From Massilia sp. MS-15 (lineage in GTDB: Bacteria > Pseudomonadota > Gammaproteobacteria > Burkholderiales > Burkholderiaceae_D): a stretch of DNA of 64,000 bases. The stretch covers positions 62,001-126,000 of the forward strand of contig NZ_JAIWIA010000027.1 in the NCBI RefSeq assembly GCF_020176695.1, written 5' to 3'. The position numbers were made by a program, and so were the translations under genes. Positions 53,448 to 62,147 of the stretch are shown piece after piece. Each line of letters starts with the position of its first letter. Within the stretch, counting starts at the first letter, position 1. Under the pieces are notes generated by a model. The model saw only the letters and a program-made list of their open reading frames with translations. It made no database searches and was not told where the DNA came from.

Positions 53448-53479
53448 GAACGCGTGGGCGGGAGACCCGCCCACCCTAC
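53448..53479. repeat. Single REP-type element, copy D, inside the paa operon
   Basis: Read on the minus strand: GTAGGGTGGGCGG, loop GTCT, CCGCCCACGCG, TTC. The stem is near-perfect. Its head starts 2 bp after the paaA stop codon and it points away from paaA, in the paaA-paaB spacer. Confidence 0.9.
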
Positions 53480-53481
53480 GA

Positions 53482-54471
53482 TCAAGCAGCGGCCTTGCGG
53501 GCGGCCTGCTTGTCGGCGTGGGCGACCAGGGCGTCGCGGAACCATGCGCCGTCTTCGTAGGCCTTCACGCGGGTGCGCAGGCGCTCGCGGTTGCAGGGGC
53601 CGTTGCCCTTCAGGACGTTGTGGAACTCGCTCCAGTCGATCTCGCCGAAATCGTAGGAGCCGCGCGCTTCGTTCCATTTCAGGTCGGGATCGGGGATGGT
53701 CAGGCCCAGGTATTCGGCCTGCGGCACGGTCTGGTCGACCATGCGCTGGCGCAGCTCGTCGTTCGAGAACAGCTTGATGCGCCAGGCGGTGGACTGGGCG
53801 CTGTTGACCGATTCGGCATCCGACGGGCCGAACATCATCAGGGACGGCCACCACCAGCGGTTCAGCGCATCCTGGGCCATCGCCTTCTGCTCAGGCGTGC
53901 CCCTGGCCAGCGCCATCATGATGTCGTAGCCCTGGCGCGCGTGGAAGGACTCTTCCTTGCAGACGCGCACCATGGCGCGCGCGTACGGACCGTAGGAGCA
54001 GCGGCACAGCGGGATCTGGTTGATGATGGCCGAGCCGTCGACCAGCCAGCCGATGGCGCCCATGTCGGCCCAGCTCAGGGTCGGGTAATTGAAGATGCTC
54101 GAATACTTCGCCTTGCCGGCGTGCAGGGCCTGCAGCAGCTCGTCGCGCGACACGCCCAGCGTTTCGGCGGCGCTGTACAGGTAGAGGCCATGGCCGGCCT
54201 CGTCCTGGATCTTGGCCAGCAGCACCGACTTGCGCTGCAGGGTCGGGGCGCGCGTGACCCAGTTCCCTTCCGGGAGCTGGCCCACGATCTCGCTGTGCGC
54301 GTGCTGCGAGATCTGGCGGATCAGGGTCTTGCGATAGGCCTCGGGCATCCAGTCCTTGGGCTCGATCTTGATGCCGGCGTCGATGCGCGCCTGGAACGCC
54401 GCTTCCTCGGCGCTCATGTCTTCCTCGGTACGAACTTTCTTGAGTCCGGTCTCCACCATTTGTGCGTACAT
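53482..54471 (-). CDS. paaA: Phenylacetyl-CoA epoxidase catalytic subunit PaaA
   Basis: 329 residues. Ferritin-like di-iron monooxygenase subunit that epoxidises the CoA-activated ring. Iron ligands in [14 protein letters not shown] and [16 protein letters not shown]. First gene of the operon. Start at 54471 ([13 protein letters not shown]) behind CGGAGACC; the frame is open upstream but that part reads through the promoter. Confidence 0.96.
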   Translation of the reverse strand: MYAQMVETGLKKVRTEEDMSAEEAAFQARIDAGIKIEPKDWMPEAYRKTLIRQISQHAHSEIVGQLPEGNWVTRAPTLQRKSVLLAKIQDEAGHGLYLYSAAETLGVSRDELLQALHAGKAKYSSIFNYPTLSWADMGAIGWLVDGSAIINQIPLCRCSYGPYARAMVRVCKEESFHARQGYDIMMALARGTPEQKAMAQDALNRWWWPSLMMFGPSDAESVNSAQSTAWRIKLFSNDELRQRMVDQTVPQAEYLGLTIPDPDLKWNEARGSYDFGEIDWSEFHNVLKGNGPCNRERLRTRVKAYEDGAWFRDALVAHADKQAARKAAA

Positions 54472-54502
54472 GTCTGGTCTCCGTTGCAAACCTACTGAAT
54501 CC

Positions 54503-54552
54503 ATAATACGATACAAAAAATCGGATGTACACCAAAATTTTGAATCATATTG
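54503..54552 (-). promoter_or_regulatory. paaA promoter and probable PaaX operator
   Basis: Minus strand: -35-like TGTACA (54526-54531), 17-bp spacer, -10 TATTAT (54503-54508), about 25 nt from the paaA ATG. Just upstream is AATATGATTC followed by AAAATTTTGG (within 54533-54552); the TGATTC core is what I recall for PaaX operators in E. coli and Pseudomonas. The site also lies just before the divergent paaX start, so it could control both genes. Confidence 0.5.
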
Positions 54553-54565
54553 AGAAGATGGCGCC

Positions 54566-55504
54566 ATGACAATTCCTACCAGCGGTACGACGAGTGGCGA
54601 GTGGGTCGCCGGCTACCTGGCCACCGATCCGCCGCGCCATAAATCGCTGGTGATGACCCTGTGCGGGGACGCCATCGCCCCGCATGGCGGCGCCTTCTGG
54701 CTGGGCAGCATGATCGAGCTGCTGGGCCCGCTGGGGGTGTCCGACCGCCTGGTGCGCACCAGCGTGTTCCGCCTGGTGCAGGACGGCTGGCTGGTGGCCA
54801 GCCGCGAGGGCCGGCGCAGCCGCTACGCGCTGGAACCGGCGTCGCTGCCGCGCCTGGCGCGCGCCAACCGCCGCATCTATTCCCCCCCCAGGCTGGACTG
54901 GGACGGCCGCTGGACCTTCGTGCTGGCGCCCAGCGGCAGCATCGACGGCGAGCTGCGCGCGCAGCTGCGCAAGGAGCTCGAATGGGAGGGCTTCGCGATG
55001 CTGGCCACCGGCGTGATGGCGCATCCGGCGCCGGCGCCGGATACGCTGCGCGACATCGTGGCGCGCAGCGGCGCGGCCGGCAGGGTGTACGCGTGCACGG
55101 CGGCCGAGCTGCCCGGCGTCGGGGCGCGTCCGCTGCCCGATCTGGTGGGTGATGGCTGGGACCTGTCGGCCGTGGCCGCGGCCTACCGCCAGTTCATCGC
55201 CCGCTTCACGCCGTTGCTGGCGCTGCTGGAAGCGGACACCCTGCTCGCCCCCCAGGATGCCTTCGCGATCCGCAGCCTGCTGATCCATGCCTACCGCCGC
55301 GTGCAGCTGCATGATCCGATGCTGCCGGTGGCGCTGCTGCCCCAGCCCTGGCCCGGCACCGACGCCTATGCGCTGGCCAGGCGCATCTACCTGCTGACCT
55401 GGGCGCGCGCCGAGGAGCACGTGCTGGCCATGCTGCGCAGGGAAGACGACACGACGGCGCCGGCCGATGGCGATTTCTACCGGCGCTTCGGCGGACTGGC
55501 GTGA
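54566..55504 (+). CDS. paaX: Phenylacetate operon repressor PaaX
   Basis: 312 residues. N-terminal winged helix ([50 protein letters not shown]), then the PaaX central and C-terminal domains ([28 protein letters not shown]). PaaX is a GntR-like repressor released by phenylacetyl-CoA. It is divergent from paaA with 94 bp between the starts. A second ATG at 54558 is out of frame. Confidence 0.93.
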   Translation: MTIPTSGTTSGEWVAGYLATDPPRHKSLVMTLCGDAIAPHGGAFWLGSMIELLGPLGVSDRLVRTSVFRLVQDGWLVASREGRRSRYALEPASLPRLARANRRIYSPPRLDWDGRWTFVLAPSGSIDGELRAQLRKELEWEGFAMLATGVMAHPAPAPDTLRDIVARSGAAGRVYACTAAELPGVGARPLPDLVGDGWDLSAVAAAYRQFIARFTPLLALLEADTLLAPQDAFAIRSLLIHAYRRVQLHDPMLPVALLPQPWPGTDAYALARRIYLLTWARAEEHVLAMLRREDDTTAPADGDFYRRFGGLA

Positions 55505-55572
55505 AATCCGGCGGCGCCGCGGAAAACTAGTATGATCACCATTTTCCGCATTTTCCAGACGACAGGATACCC

Positions 55573-56718
55573 ATGTCTATCAAGATCAGCAGCCAGTTCG
55601 ACGCTGGCGCCATCGAGGTCGTGAACGCTACCAGCGCGAACGCCATCGACCTGAACATCCGCAAGGACTCGCACGCCGATATCGTCCAGTGGTTCTACTT
55701 CCGCCTGCAGGGCGCGCAAGGCCAGGCCTGCAGCATCCGCTTCCTGAATGCGGGCCAGGCCGCCTATCCGGCCGGCTGGGAAGGCTACCAGGCGATGGCG
55801 AGCTACGACCGCGTGAACTGGTTCCGCGTGCCGACCTCCTACGACGGCCAGGTGATGACGATCGAGCACACCCCGGGCATGGACAGCGTCTACTACGCCT
55901 ATTTCGAGCCGTATTCGTGGGAACGGCACCTGGAGCTGCTCGACCGCGCCCAGATGTCCGAGCACGTGCGCATGCTGGACCTCGGCTCCACCGTCGACGG
56001 CCGCGACCTGAACATGCTGGTGATCGGCGAACCCGCGCCTGAAAAGAAGAAGGTGTGGGTGATCGCACGCCAGCACCCGGGCGAGACCATGGCCGAGTGG
56101 TTCGTCGAAGGCATGCTCGACGCCCTGCTCGACCCGGCCCACCCGTTCGGGCGCCAGTTATTGAATGAGTCGGTGTTCTACGTGGTGCCGAACATGAACC
56201 CGGACGGCTCGGTGCGCGGCAACCTGCGCACCAACGCGGCCGGCGCCAACCTGAACCGCGAGTGGATGAACCCGTCGATGGAGCGCAGCCCGGAAGTGTT
56301 CCTGGTGCTCCAGAAGATGCATGAGACGGGCGTCGACCTGTGCCTGGACGTGCACGGTGACGAGGGCCTGCCCTACGTGTTCGTGGCCGGCAGCGAATCG
56401 CTCCCGACCTGGACCGAGGCCCAGGCGGCGCAGCAGAAGCGCTTCATCGAGGACTTCAAGATCGCCAGCCCGGACTTCCAGGACGTGCACGGCTACGGCG
56501 CCACGCCCTTCACCGACGAGACCCTGACCATGGGTTCGTCGCACGTCACGCACGCCTTCGGCTGTCTGTCGCTGACGCTGGAGCTGCCGTTCAAGGACAA
56601 TGCCAACGACCCCGACCCGCAGGTGGGCTGGGACGGCGCCCGCAGCGCGCGCCTCGGCGCCGCGGTGCTGCAGCCGGTGCTGAACGCCGTGCGCGCACTG
56701 GGCGCGCAGCAGGAGTAA
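55573..56718 (+). CDS. M14 carboxypeptidase, cytosolic carboxypeptidase-like
   Basis: 381 residues, no signal peptide. An N-terminal beta domain typical of cytosolic carboxypeptidases (YFRLQGAQGQACSIRFLN) precedes the M14 domain: zinc ligands in RQHPGETMAEWF and DVHGDEGLPY, substrate Arg in GANLNREWM, and catalytic Glu in LTLELPFKDN. Bacterial members are thought to trim peptides; the substrate is unknown. Confidence 0.92.
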   Translation: MSIKISSQFDAGAIEVVNATSANAIDLNIRKDSHADIVQWFYFRLQGAQGQACSIRFLNAGQAAYPAGWEGYQAMASYDRVNWFRVPTSYDGQVMTIEHTPGMDSVYYAYFEPYSWERHLELLDRAQMSEHVRMLDLGSTVDGRDLNMLVIGEPAPEKKKVWVIARQHPGETMAEWFVEGMLDALLDPAHPFGRQLLNESVFYVVPNMNPDGSVRGNLRTNAAGANLNREWMNPSMERSPEVFLVLQKMHETGVDLCLDVHGDEGLPYVFVAGSESLPTWTEAQAAQQKRFIEDFKIASPDFQDVHGYGATPFTDETLTMGSSHVTHAFGCLSLTLELPFKDNANDPDPQVGWDGARSARLGAAVLQPVLNAVRALGAQQE

Positions 56719-56721
56719 GCG

Positions 56722-56958
56722 ATGAGCGTGTTCTCCGCGCCGGTGTTCGACGCCACCGTGGTGTTCGAAGGCCAGGAACTGTTCAAGGGCCGCGGAGCGG
56801 CCCAGACCTGGGCGGAAAAGGTGGCCAGGGAGCTGGAAACCCCGGTGGCGGTCGAGAAGATCGGCACCGGCTGGGCCCTGACGGCCACCCTCGACGGCGC
56901 GCCGGTGGCCTGGGGCATCTACGGCCAGCGCCTGAGCAGGATCGAGCAGGCCCGCTGA
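56722..56958 (+). CDS. Hypothetical protein, 78 residues
   Basis: Starts 3 bp after the carboxypeptidase stop and is almost certainly cotranscribed. Sequence MSVFSAPVFDATVVFEGQEL then a helix (AAQTWAEKVARELE) and two strands (GTGWALTATLDGAPVAWG). Soluble, no membrane segment, no motif I recognise. A REP pair begins 5 bp after its stop. Confidence 0.6.
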   Translation: MSVFSAPVFDATVVFEGQELFKGRGAAQTWAEKVARELETPVAVEKIGTGWALTATLDGAPVAWGIYGQRLSRIEQAR

Positions 56959-56963
56959 ATCCC

Positions 56964-57134
56964 GTAGGGTGGGCGGCTCCATCCGGTACGCCGCATTGCC
57001 TGCAGTGGATGCGCCGCCCACGCGTTCGGCCAGCGTGGAAGCGGACGTCACGCCTGTTCATGCGCGAGTTGAACGCGTGGGCGGCGCCAGCATCCGTTGC
57101 CACGCACGTTCCACGGTGAAGCCGCCCACCCTAC
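56964..57134. repeat. REP-type inverted pair, copy E (long loops)
   Basis: Begins GTAGGGTGGGCGGC at 56964 and ends GCCGCCCACCCTAC at 57134, with inner arms CCGCCCACGCGTTC and GTTGAACGCGTGGGCGG. Each half has a loop of about 35 bases instead of 3-4. The right-hand head (read on the minus strand) contains the TAG stop of the DUF1801 gene. Confidence 0.9.
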
Positions 57135-57547
57135 GGGTAGCGTGCCCGCGTCGCGGCGGCCGCCTCGGCCACCATCTGTTCCAGCACCCCCACATCCACG
57201 TCGTCCAGCTTGCGCACATACAGGCAGGCCTTGCCCATCTTGTGCCGCCCCAGGCGCGCGCGCAGCGCGTCGCTCGGCGGCAGCTCGCAGGACAGGTAGA
57301 TGCTGATGTCGCCCTTGCGCGACGAGAAGCCGGCCAGCGGCGCATCGCCTTCGCGCCCGCTGGCGTAGGTGTAGTGGTAGCTGTCGAAGCCGACGATGCC
57401 CGCGCCCCACATCACGGGCGGGGCGCCGGTCACGCGGCACATCATGTCGACCAGTGCCTCGCAATCCGCGCGCCGCGCGGCGTCGGGAATCGCATCGAGG
57501 TAGGCGCGCACGCTCGCCTCGGTGGGGAGCGTCTTGTTCGCGGCCAT
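57131..57547 (-). CDS. DUF1801 family protein
   Basis: 138 residues. Family marks: GFDSYHYTYASGREGDAPLAGFSSRKGDISIYL and RHKMGKACLYVRKLDDVD. YdhG-like fold related to MmcQ/YjbR; function unknown. Start at 57547 (MAANKTLPTEASVRAYL). The stop codon TAG lies in the GTAG head of REP copy E. Confidence 0.82.
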   Translation of the reverse strand: MAANKTLPTEASVRAYLDAIPDAARRADCEALVDMMCRVTGAPPVMWGAGIVGFDSYHYTYASGREGDAPLAGFSSRKGDISIYLSCELPPSDALRARLGRHKMGKACLYVRKLDDVDVGVLEQMVAEAAAATRARYP

Positions 57548-57554
57548 GGCGGCC

Positions 57555-57794
57555 TCAGAGTTCGGCGCCCAGGTGCTTGCCGACCCAGGCATGGGCATCC
57601 TCGAGCGAATCGAAATGCAGGGTCGCGATGGTGGTCTTGTCGGGCGCCAGGAAGGTGGCGTAGGCCTTGCGCGCCTCGTTGCCCGAACTGAGCAGGTCCG
57701 AGGGCTGGGACAGCTCGACGGTGGCCACCAGGTCGAGGTTCAGCAGCACGCTTTTCTGGCTGTTTTCCTTGTCGATGCGAACGAACTTGCTCAT
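57555..57794 (-). CDS. Hypothetical protein, 79 residues
   Basis: MSKFVRIDKENSQKSVLLNLDLV start, then beta-rich middle and a C-terminal helix (LHFDSLEDAHAWVGKHLG). Soluble; I do not recognise a family. It sits 14 bp after pmbA and 7 bp before the DUF1801 gene on the same strand, with AAAGGGGAACACGGC upstream as a ribosome site, so it is probably part of that operon. Confidence 0.6.
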   Translation of the reverse strand: MSKFVRIDKENSQKSVLLNLDLVATVELSQPSDLLSSGNEARKAYATFLAPDKTTIATLHFDSLEDAHAWVGKHLGAEL

Positions 57795-57808
57795 GCCGTG
57801 TTCCCCTT

Positions 57809-59161
57809 TCAGCTGCCGGCGACGACCATCTTCTCGATCAGGATCGAGCCGGTCGACTTGTTGCCGCGGTTCAGGACGTCGTTGCCGATGCCCGCGATCT
57901 GCTGGAACATCTCGCGCATGTTGCCGGCGATGGTGATCTCTTCCACCGGATACTGGATCACGCCATTCTCGACCCAGTAGCCGGATGCGCCGCGCGAATA
58001 GTCGCCGGTGACGTAGTTGACGCCCTGCCCCATCAGTTCCGTGACCAGCAGGCCCGTGCCCATCTTGCGCAGCATGCCTTCGAAGTCGTCGGCGCGGCGG
58101 GTCTGCGAGGACACCAGCTCCAGGTTGTGCGAGCCGCCCGCGTTGCCGGTGGTCTGCATGCCCAGCTTGCGCGCCGAGTACGAAGACAGGAAGTACCCCT
58201 GCAGCACGCCGTTCTCGACCACCTTGCGGCGCACCGTGCGCACGCCCTCTTCGTCGAAAGGCGCGGAGCCGACCGCGCCCACCAGGTGCGGATCCTCGAC
58301 CACGCTGATGTGCTCCGGGAACACCTGCTTGCCGAGCGTATCGAGCAGGAAGGTCGACTTGCGGTACAGCGCACCGCCCGACACGGCCTGCGCGAAGGCG
58401 CCCAGCAGGCCCGCCGCCAGCGGCGCCTCGAACAACACCGGGCAGGTGCGGGTATCGAGCTTGCGCGCGTTCAGGCGCGCCAGCGCGCGTTCGGCGGCGT
58501 AGCGGCCCACGGCTTCCGGCCTGGCCAGCTTCTTCGGATCGCGCGCCGAGGTGTACCAGTCGTCGCGCTGCATCTTGCTGCCCTTGCCGGCGATCGGGGC
58601 GACCGAGATCGTGTGGCGCGAGAACGGATAGCCGCCGATGAAGCCGCGCGAATTGGCGCCGACGAAATGCGACTGCTGCACGTAGACGCTGGCGCCTTCG
58701 CTGTTGGTGATGCGCGGGTCGACCTCGAACGCCGCGTTCTCGCAGCGCTGCGCCAGTTCGACCGCTTCCTCGGTCGAGATCTGCCACGGATAGAACAGGC
58801 GCAGGTCGCGCGGGTTCGTTTCCAGCAGCTCGGCGTCGGGCAGGCCGGCGCAATCGTCTTCGGCGGTGAAGCGGGCGATGTTCCAGGCCGCTTCCACGGT
58901 GTCCTTCAGCGACCTGGTCGAGAAGTCGGAGGTATTCGCATTGCCGCGCCGCTGGCCATAGTAGACGGTAACGCCGATGCCCTTGTCGCGGTTCTGCTCG
59001 ATGGTCTCGATCTTGCCTTTACGCACAGAAACCGACAGGCCGCTGCCTTCGCTGATCTCGACCGACGCATCGGTGGCGCCCTGCTCCCTGGCAAAGGCCA
59101 GCACGTCGCGGGCGAGCTGTTTCAGCTGGTCCTGGGTATGGGTAAAAGCGGAGTCGTTCAT
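57809..59161 (-). CDS. pmbA: TldE/PmbA metalloprotease
   Basis: 450 residues, the E. coli length. PmbA-type features: ASVEISEGSGLSVSVRKGKIETIEQNRD near the start, VGAVGSAPFDEEGVRTVRRKVV in the middle, and NYVTGDYSRGASGYWVENG near the end. With TldD it forms a protease that processes modified peptides and CcdA-type antitoxins. tldD is not in the window. Divergent from darP across 94 bp, the common arrangement. Confidence 0.94.
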   Translation of the reverse strand: MNDSAFTHTQDQLKQLARDVLAFAREQGATDASVEISEGSGLSVSVRKGKIETIEQNRDKGIGVTVYYGQRRGNANTSDFSTRSLKDTVEAAWNIARFTAEDDCAGLPDAELLETNPRDLRLFYPWQISTEEAVELAQRCENAAFEVDPRITNSEGASVYVQQSHFVGANSRGFIGGYPFSRHTISVAPIAGKGSKMQRDDWYTSARDPKKLARPEAVGRYAAERALARLNARKLDTRTCPVLFEAPLAAGLLGAFAQAVSGGALYRKSTFLLDTLGKQVFPEHISVVEDPHLVGAVGSAPFDEEGVRTVRRKVVENGVLQGYFLSSYSARKLGMQTTGNAGGSHNLELVSSQTRRADDFEGMLRKMGTGLLVTELMGQGVNYVTGDYSRGASGYWVENGVIQYPVEEITIAGNMREMFQQIAGIGNDVLNRGNKSTGSILIEKMVVAGS

Positions 59162-59255
59162 GTCGTGTTTGTCGTGGCGGGCCCTAAAACAGTTATCATA
59201 GCAGCCGTTTACAGTTTTCACTGATCGGCCCAGCGCCAATCGGATCATCCTCATC

Positions 59256-59855
59256 ATGCCTAATCCAAACCGCGGTTCCGTCGGCTTCCAGTCCAATGAA
59301 TTCGACCAGGAATACGAACGCCCCTCCAAGTCCGAAGCCAAGCGCCAGTCGAACGAGCTGCAGAAGCTCGGCGAGCAGCTGGTCGATGCGCCGCGCGACC
59401 GCGTCAAGCGCGTCGAGATGCCGGAAGACGTCAAGGAAGCCATTCTTGCCTGCCAGACCATCACCAACCACGAAGGCCGCCGCCGCGCGCTGCAGTTCGT
59501 GGGCAAGAAGATGCGCACGCTGGACGAGGAAGAAGTCGCCGTCATCCAGCGCACCATCGACAGCTGGAAAGGCGCCTCGAAAGCCGAGACCGCCGCGCTG
59601 CACGCCCTCGAGCGCCGCCGCGAGAAGCTGCTGGCCGACGACAAGGCCCTGACCCAGCTGCTGGAAGAAAACCCGGAACTGGACGTGCAGCACCTGCGCA
59701 CCCTGATCCGCAACGCGCGCAAGGAACAGGCGGAGAACAAGCCGCCCAAGGCCTACCGCGAGATCTTCCAGATCCTGAAGGACCTGGGCAAGAAGCCGAA
59801 GCAGAGCGACGACGATCAGGAAGAATCCGGCGATGACGAGTCCGACGACGAGTGA
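59256..59855 (+). CDS. darP: Ribosome biogenesis factor DarP (YjgA, DUF615)
   Basis: 199 residues, highly charged. RPSKSEAKRQSNELQKLGEQL and LRTLIRNARKEQAENKPPKAYREIFQILKDL are typical of YjgA, which binds 50S precursors. The acidic tail (SDDDQEESGDDESDDE) overlaps mogA by 23 bp. Confidence 0.9.
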   Translation: MPNPNRGSVGFQSNEFDQEYERPSKSEAKRQSNELQKLGEQLVDAPRDRVKRVEMPEDVKEAILACQTITNHEGRRRALQFVGKKMRTLDEEEVAVIQRTIDSWKGASKAETAALHALERRREKLLADDKALTQLLEENPELDVQHLRTLIRNARKEQAENKPPKAYREIFQILKDLGKKPKQSDDDQEESGDDESDDE

Positions 59856-60495
59856 CGTGGCACTGGCGCATCCAGCGCTGACGCAGCAAGAATTGATCAT
59901 CGGCCTGGTGTCGGTCTCGGACCGCGCCAGCGGCGGCGTCTATGAAGACAAGGGCATTCCCGCCCTGACCGACTGGCTGGCGCAGGCGATCACCACCCCC
60001 TACCGGATCGAGACCCGCCTGATTCCCGACGAGCGCGCGGAGATCGAGCGCACCCTGGCCGAACTGGTCGACGTGGCGCGCTGCCACCTGGTCCTGACCA
60101 CCGGCGGTACCGGCCCGGCGCGGCGCGACGTCACGCCCGAGGCTACGCTTGCCATCGGCACCCGCGAAATGCCGGGCTTCGGCGAACAGATGCGCCAGAT
60201 CAGCCTGCGCTTCGTGCCGACCGCGATCCTGTCGCGCCAGACCGCGGTGATCCGCGAGGTACGCATCGACGGCGCCGATCACGCGGCCCTGGTCATGAAC
60301 CTGCCGGGCCAGCCCAAGTCGATCAAGGAAACCCTGGAAGGCCTGAAGGACGATGCCGGCAACGTGCTTGTCGGCGGCATCTTCGCGGCCGTGCCCTACT
60401 GCATCGACCTGATCGGGGGCCCCTACATCGAAACCAATCCGGCAGTGAGCAAGACCTTCCGCCCGAAATCGGCGCTGCGTCCGCCTGCCGCCTGA
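59833..60495 (+). CDS. mogA: Molybdopterin adenylyltransferase
   Basis: 220 residues. MoCF fold: IGLVSVSDRASGGVYEDKGIPAL, LVLTTGGTGPARRDVTPEA, GFGEQMRQISL and NLPGQPKSIKETL. It adenylates molybdopterin before Mo insertion. The start overlaps the darP 3' end by 23 bp; no nearer in-frame Met exists. Confidence 0.93.
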   Translation: MTSPTTSDVALAHPALTQQELIIGLVSVSDRASGGVYEDKGIPALTDWLAQAITTPYRIETRLIPDERAEIERTLAELVDVARCHLVLTTGGTGPARRDVTPEATLAIGTREMPGFGEQMRQISLRFVPTAILSRQTAVIREVRIDGADHAALVMNLPGQPKSIKETLEGLKDDAGNVLVGGIFAAVPYCIDLIGGPYIETNPAVSKTFRPKSALRPPAA

Positions 60496-60517
60496 CGCCT
60501 GACGCACAAAGGAAGCC

Positions 60518-61183
60518 ATGGAACTGCTGCAAAACATCGAGATCGAAACCGCGCCGAACCCGCAGGTGGCCGTGATCTGGCTGCACGGCCTGGGCGCCGA
60601 CGGCAACGATTTCGTGCCGCTGGTGAACGAACTGGACCTGTCCGGCCTGCCCGGCATCCGTTTCGTGTTCCCGCATGCGAAGACGATGCCGATCACGATC
60701 AACGGCGGCTACGTGATGCGCGCCTGGTACGACATCAGCGGCGCCGAACTGACCCGGCGCGAGGACGAAGGCGGCCTGCGCGCCTCGCAGCGCGACGTGG
60801 AAGCCCTGATCGCGCGCGAAAAGGCGCGCGGCATCCCGGCCTCGCGCATCATCCTGGCCGGCTTCTCGCAGGGCTGCGCCATGACCCTGCAGACCGGCAT
60901 GCGCCATCCGGAAAAACTGGCCGGCATGCTGTGCCTGTCGGGTTACCTGCCGCTGGCCGGCGCGGTCGCCAGCGAGCGCACCGAAGAAAGCCTGGCCACG
61001 CCGGTCTTCATGGCCCACGGCACCCACGACAATGTCGTGCCCTTCGCGCGTGCGCGCGAGTCGAAGGAGGCGCTGCTGGCGCTGGGCTACAAGGTGGAAT
61101 GGCACGAGTACCCCATGCAGCACGCGCTGTGCCTGGAAGAGGTGCGGGATATCTCGGCCTGGATCAGGAAGGTGCTGGCCTAG
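60518..61183 (+). CDS. Carboxylesterase/phospholipase family (alpha/beta hydrolase)
   Basis: 221 residues. VAVIWLHGLGADGNDFVPLV oxyanion region, nucleophile Ser in LAGFSQGCAMT, acid in MAHGTHDNVVPF and His in YPMQHALCLEE. This is the EstB/lysophospholipase-like carboxylesterase group; no signal peptide, so cytosolic. The TAG stop is the start of a palindrome that looks like a variant REP. Confidence 0.9.
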   Translation: MELLQNIEIETAPNPQVAVIWLHGLGADGNDFVPLVNELDLSGLPGIRFVFPHAKTMPITINGGYVMRAWYDISGAELTRREDEGGLRASQRDVEALIAREKARGIPASRIILAGFSQGCAMTLQTGMRHPEKLAGMLCLSGYLPLAGAVASERTEESLATPVFMAHGTHDNVVPFARARESKEALLALGYKVEWHEYPMQHALCLEEVRDISAWIRKVLA

Positions 61184-61206
61184 GGCGGACGGCGTCGCCG
61201 TCCACC
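61180..61206. repeat. Variant single REP-like palindrome, copy F
   Basis: CTAGGGCGGACGGC, loop GTC, GCCGTCCACC. Against the main REP (TAGGGTGGGCGGC and GCCGCCCAC) one stem base pair is changed on both arms together (GGGC to GGAC and GCCC to GTCC), so pairing is kept. It contains the esterase stop codon and lies between two convergent genes. Confidence 0.55.
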
Positions 61207-61216
61207 CGGCCCGGCC

Positions 61217-62065
61217 TTACTTCGGGAAGGCCACCACTTCCTGCTGCTGTTCGCCCAGGCCCGCGATTCCCAGCCTCAGCTTGTCGCCCTTCTTCAGGAA
61301 GCGCTGCGGCGAGCGCCCCATGCCCACGCCCGGCGGGGTGCCGGTGGTGATGATGTCGCCCGGCTCCAGGGTCATGAAGCGCGACACGTAGCTGACGATC
61401 CGGGCCACGCTGAAGATCATGCTCGACGTGTTCCCGCTCTGCATGCGCTTGCCGTTCACCTCCAGGTAGAGGTCGAGGTCCTGCACGTCGTGGATCTCGT
61501 CGCGCGTGACCAGGAAGGGGCCGACCGGACCGAAGGTATCGCAGCCCTTGCCCTTGTCCCACTGGCCGCCCATCTCGAACTGGTAGGCGCGCTCGGAGAC
61601 GTCGTTGACCACGCAGTAGCCGGCCACGTGGTTCAGGGCCTCTTCTTCCGTCACGTACTGCGCGCGGGTACCGATCACCACGCCCAGCTCGACTTCCCAG
61701 TCGGTCTTCTTCGAGCCCTTCGGCAGCTGCACCGGATCGTCCGGACCGGACAGGCTGCTGGTCGCCTTCAGGAAGAAGATCGGTTCGCTGGGCGGCTCGG
61801 CCCCGGTTTCCGCCGCATGGTCGGCATAGTTCATGCCGATGCCGATGAACTTGCCGACGCCTTTCACCGGCACCCCGAAGCGCGGCGTGCCGCGCACCAG
61901 CGGCAGCGTCTTCGGATCGATCCTGGCCAGCTTGCGCAGGGCCTTGTCGCCCAGCGTGGCGGCGTCGATGTCGCCGATGATGGCGGACAGGTCGCGCACG
62001 CGGCCCTCCTCGTCGAACAGGCCCGGCTTTTCCTTGCCCGGGCGGCCATAGCGCACCAGTCTCAT
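61217..62065 (-). CDS. Fumarylacetoacetate hydrolase family protein
   Basis: 282 residues. FAH C-terminal-type domain (about 70-280): GIGMNYADHAAETG, PIFFLKATSSLSGPDDPV, DWEVELGVVIG with metal carboxylates, NDVSERAYQFEMGGQW, GDIITTGTPPGVGMG. Members hydrolyse or decarboxylate acylpyruvates and related diketo acids in aromatic or sugar catabolism; substrate not readable. Start at 62065 with AAGGGGAAG upstream. Confidence 0.9.
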   Translation of the reverse strand: MRLVRYGRPGKEKPGLFDEEGRVRDLSAIIGDIDAATLGDKALRKLARIDPKTLPLVRGTPRFGVPVKGVGKFIGIGMNYADHAAETGAEPPSEPIFFLKATSSLSGPDDPVQLPKGSKKTDWEVELGVVIGTRAQYVTEEEALNHVAGYCVVNDVSERAYQFEMGGQWDKGKGCDTFGPVGPFLVTRDEIHDVQDLDLYLEVNGKRMQSGNTSSMIFSVARIVSYVSRFMTLEPGDIITTGTPPGVGMGRSPQRFLKKGDKLRLGIAGLGEQQQEVVAFPK

Positions 62066-62147
62066 TGCTGTCTTCCCCTTGTGAACGTGCCCGGATGGGC
62101 CAGCCGCGGATGATACCAAGGATCGGCGCGGCCGGTGGCCTGGCAGC

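Noticed and set aside
59833-59855. The 23-bp darP-mogA overlap as a sign of a wrong mogA start.
   Set aside because: No later Met gives a complete MoCF domain; the overlap is acceptable for coupled genes.
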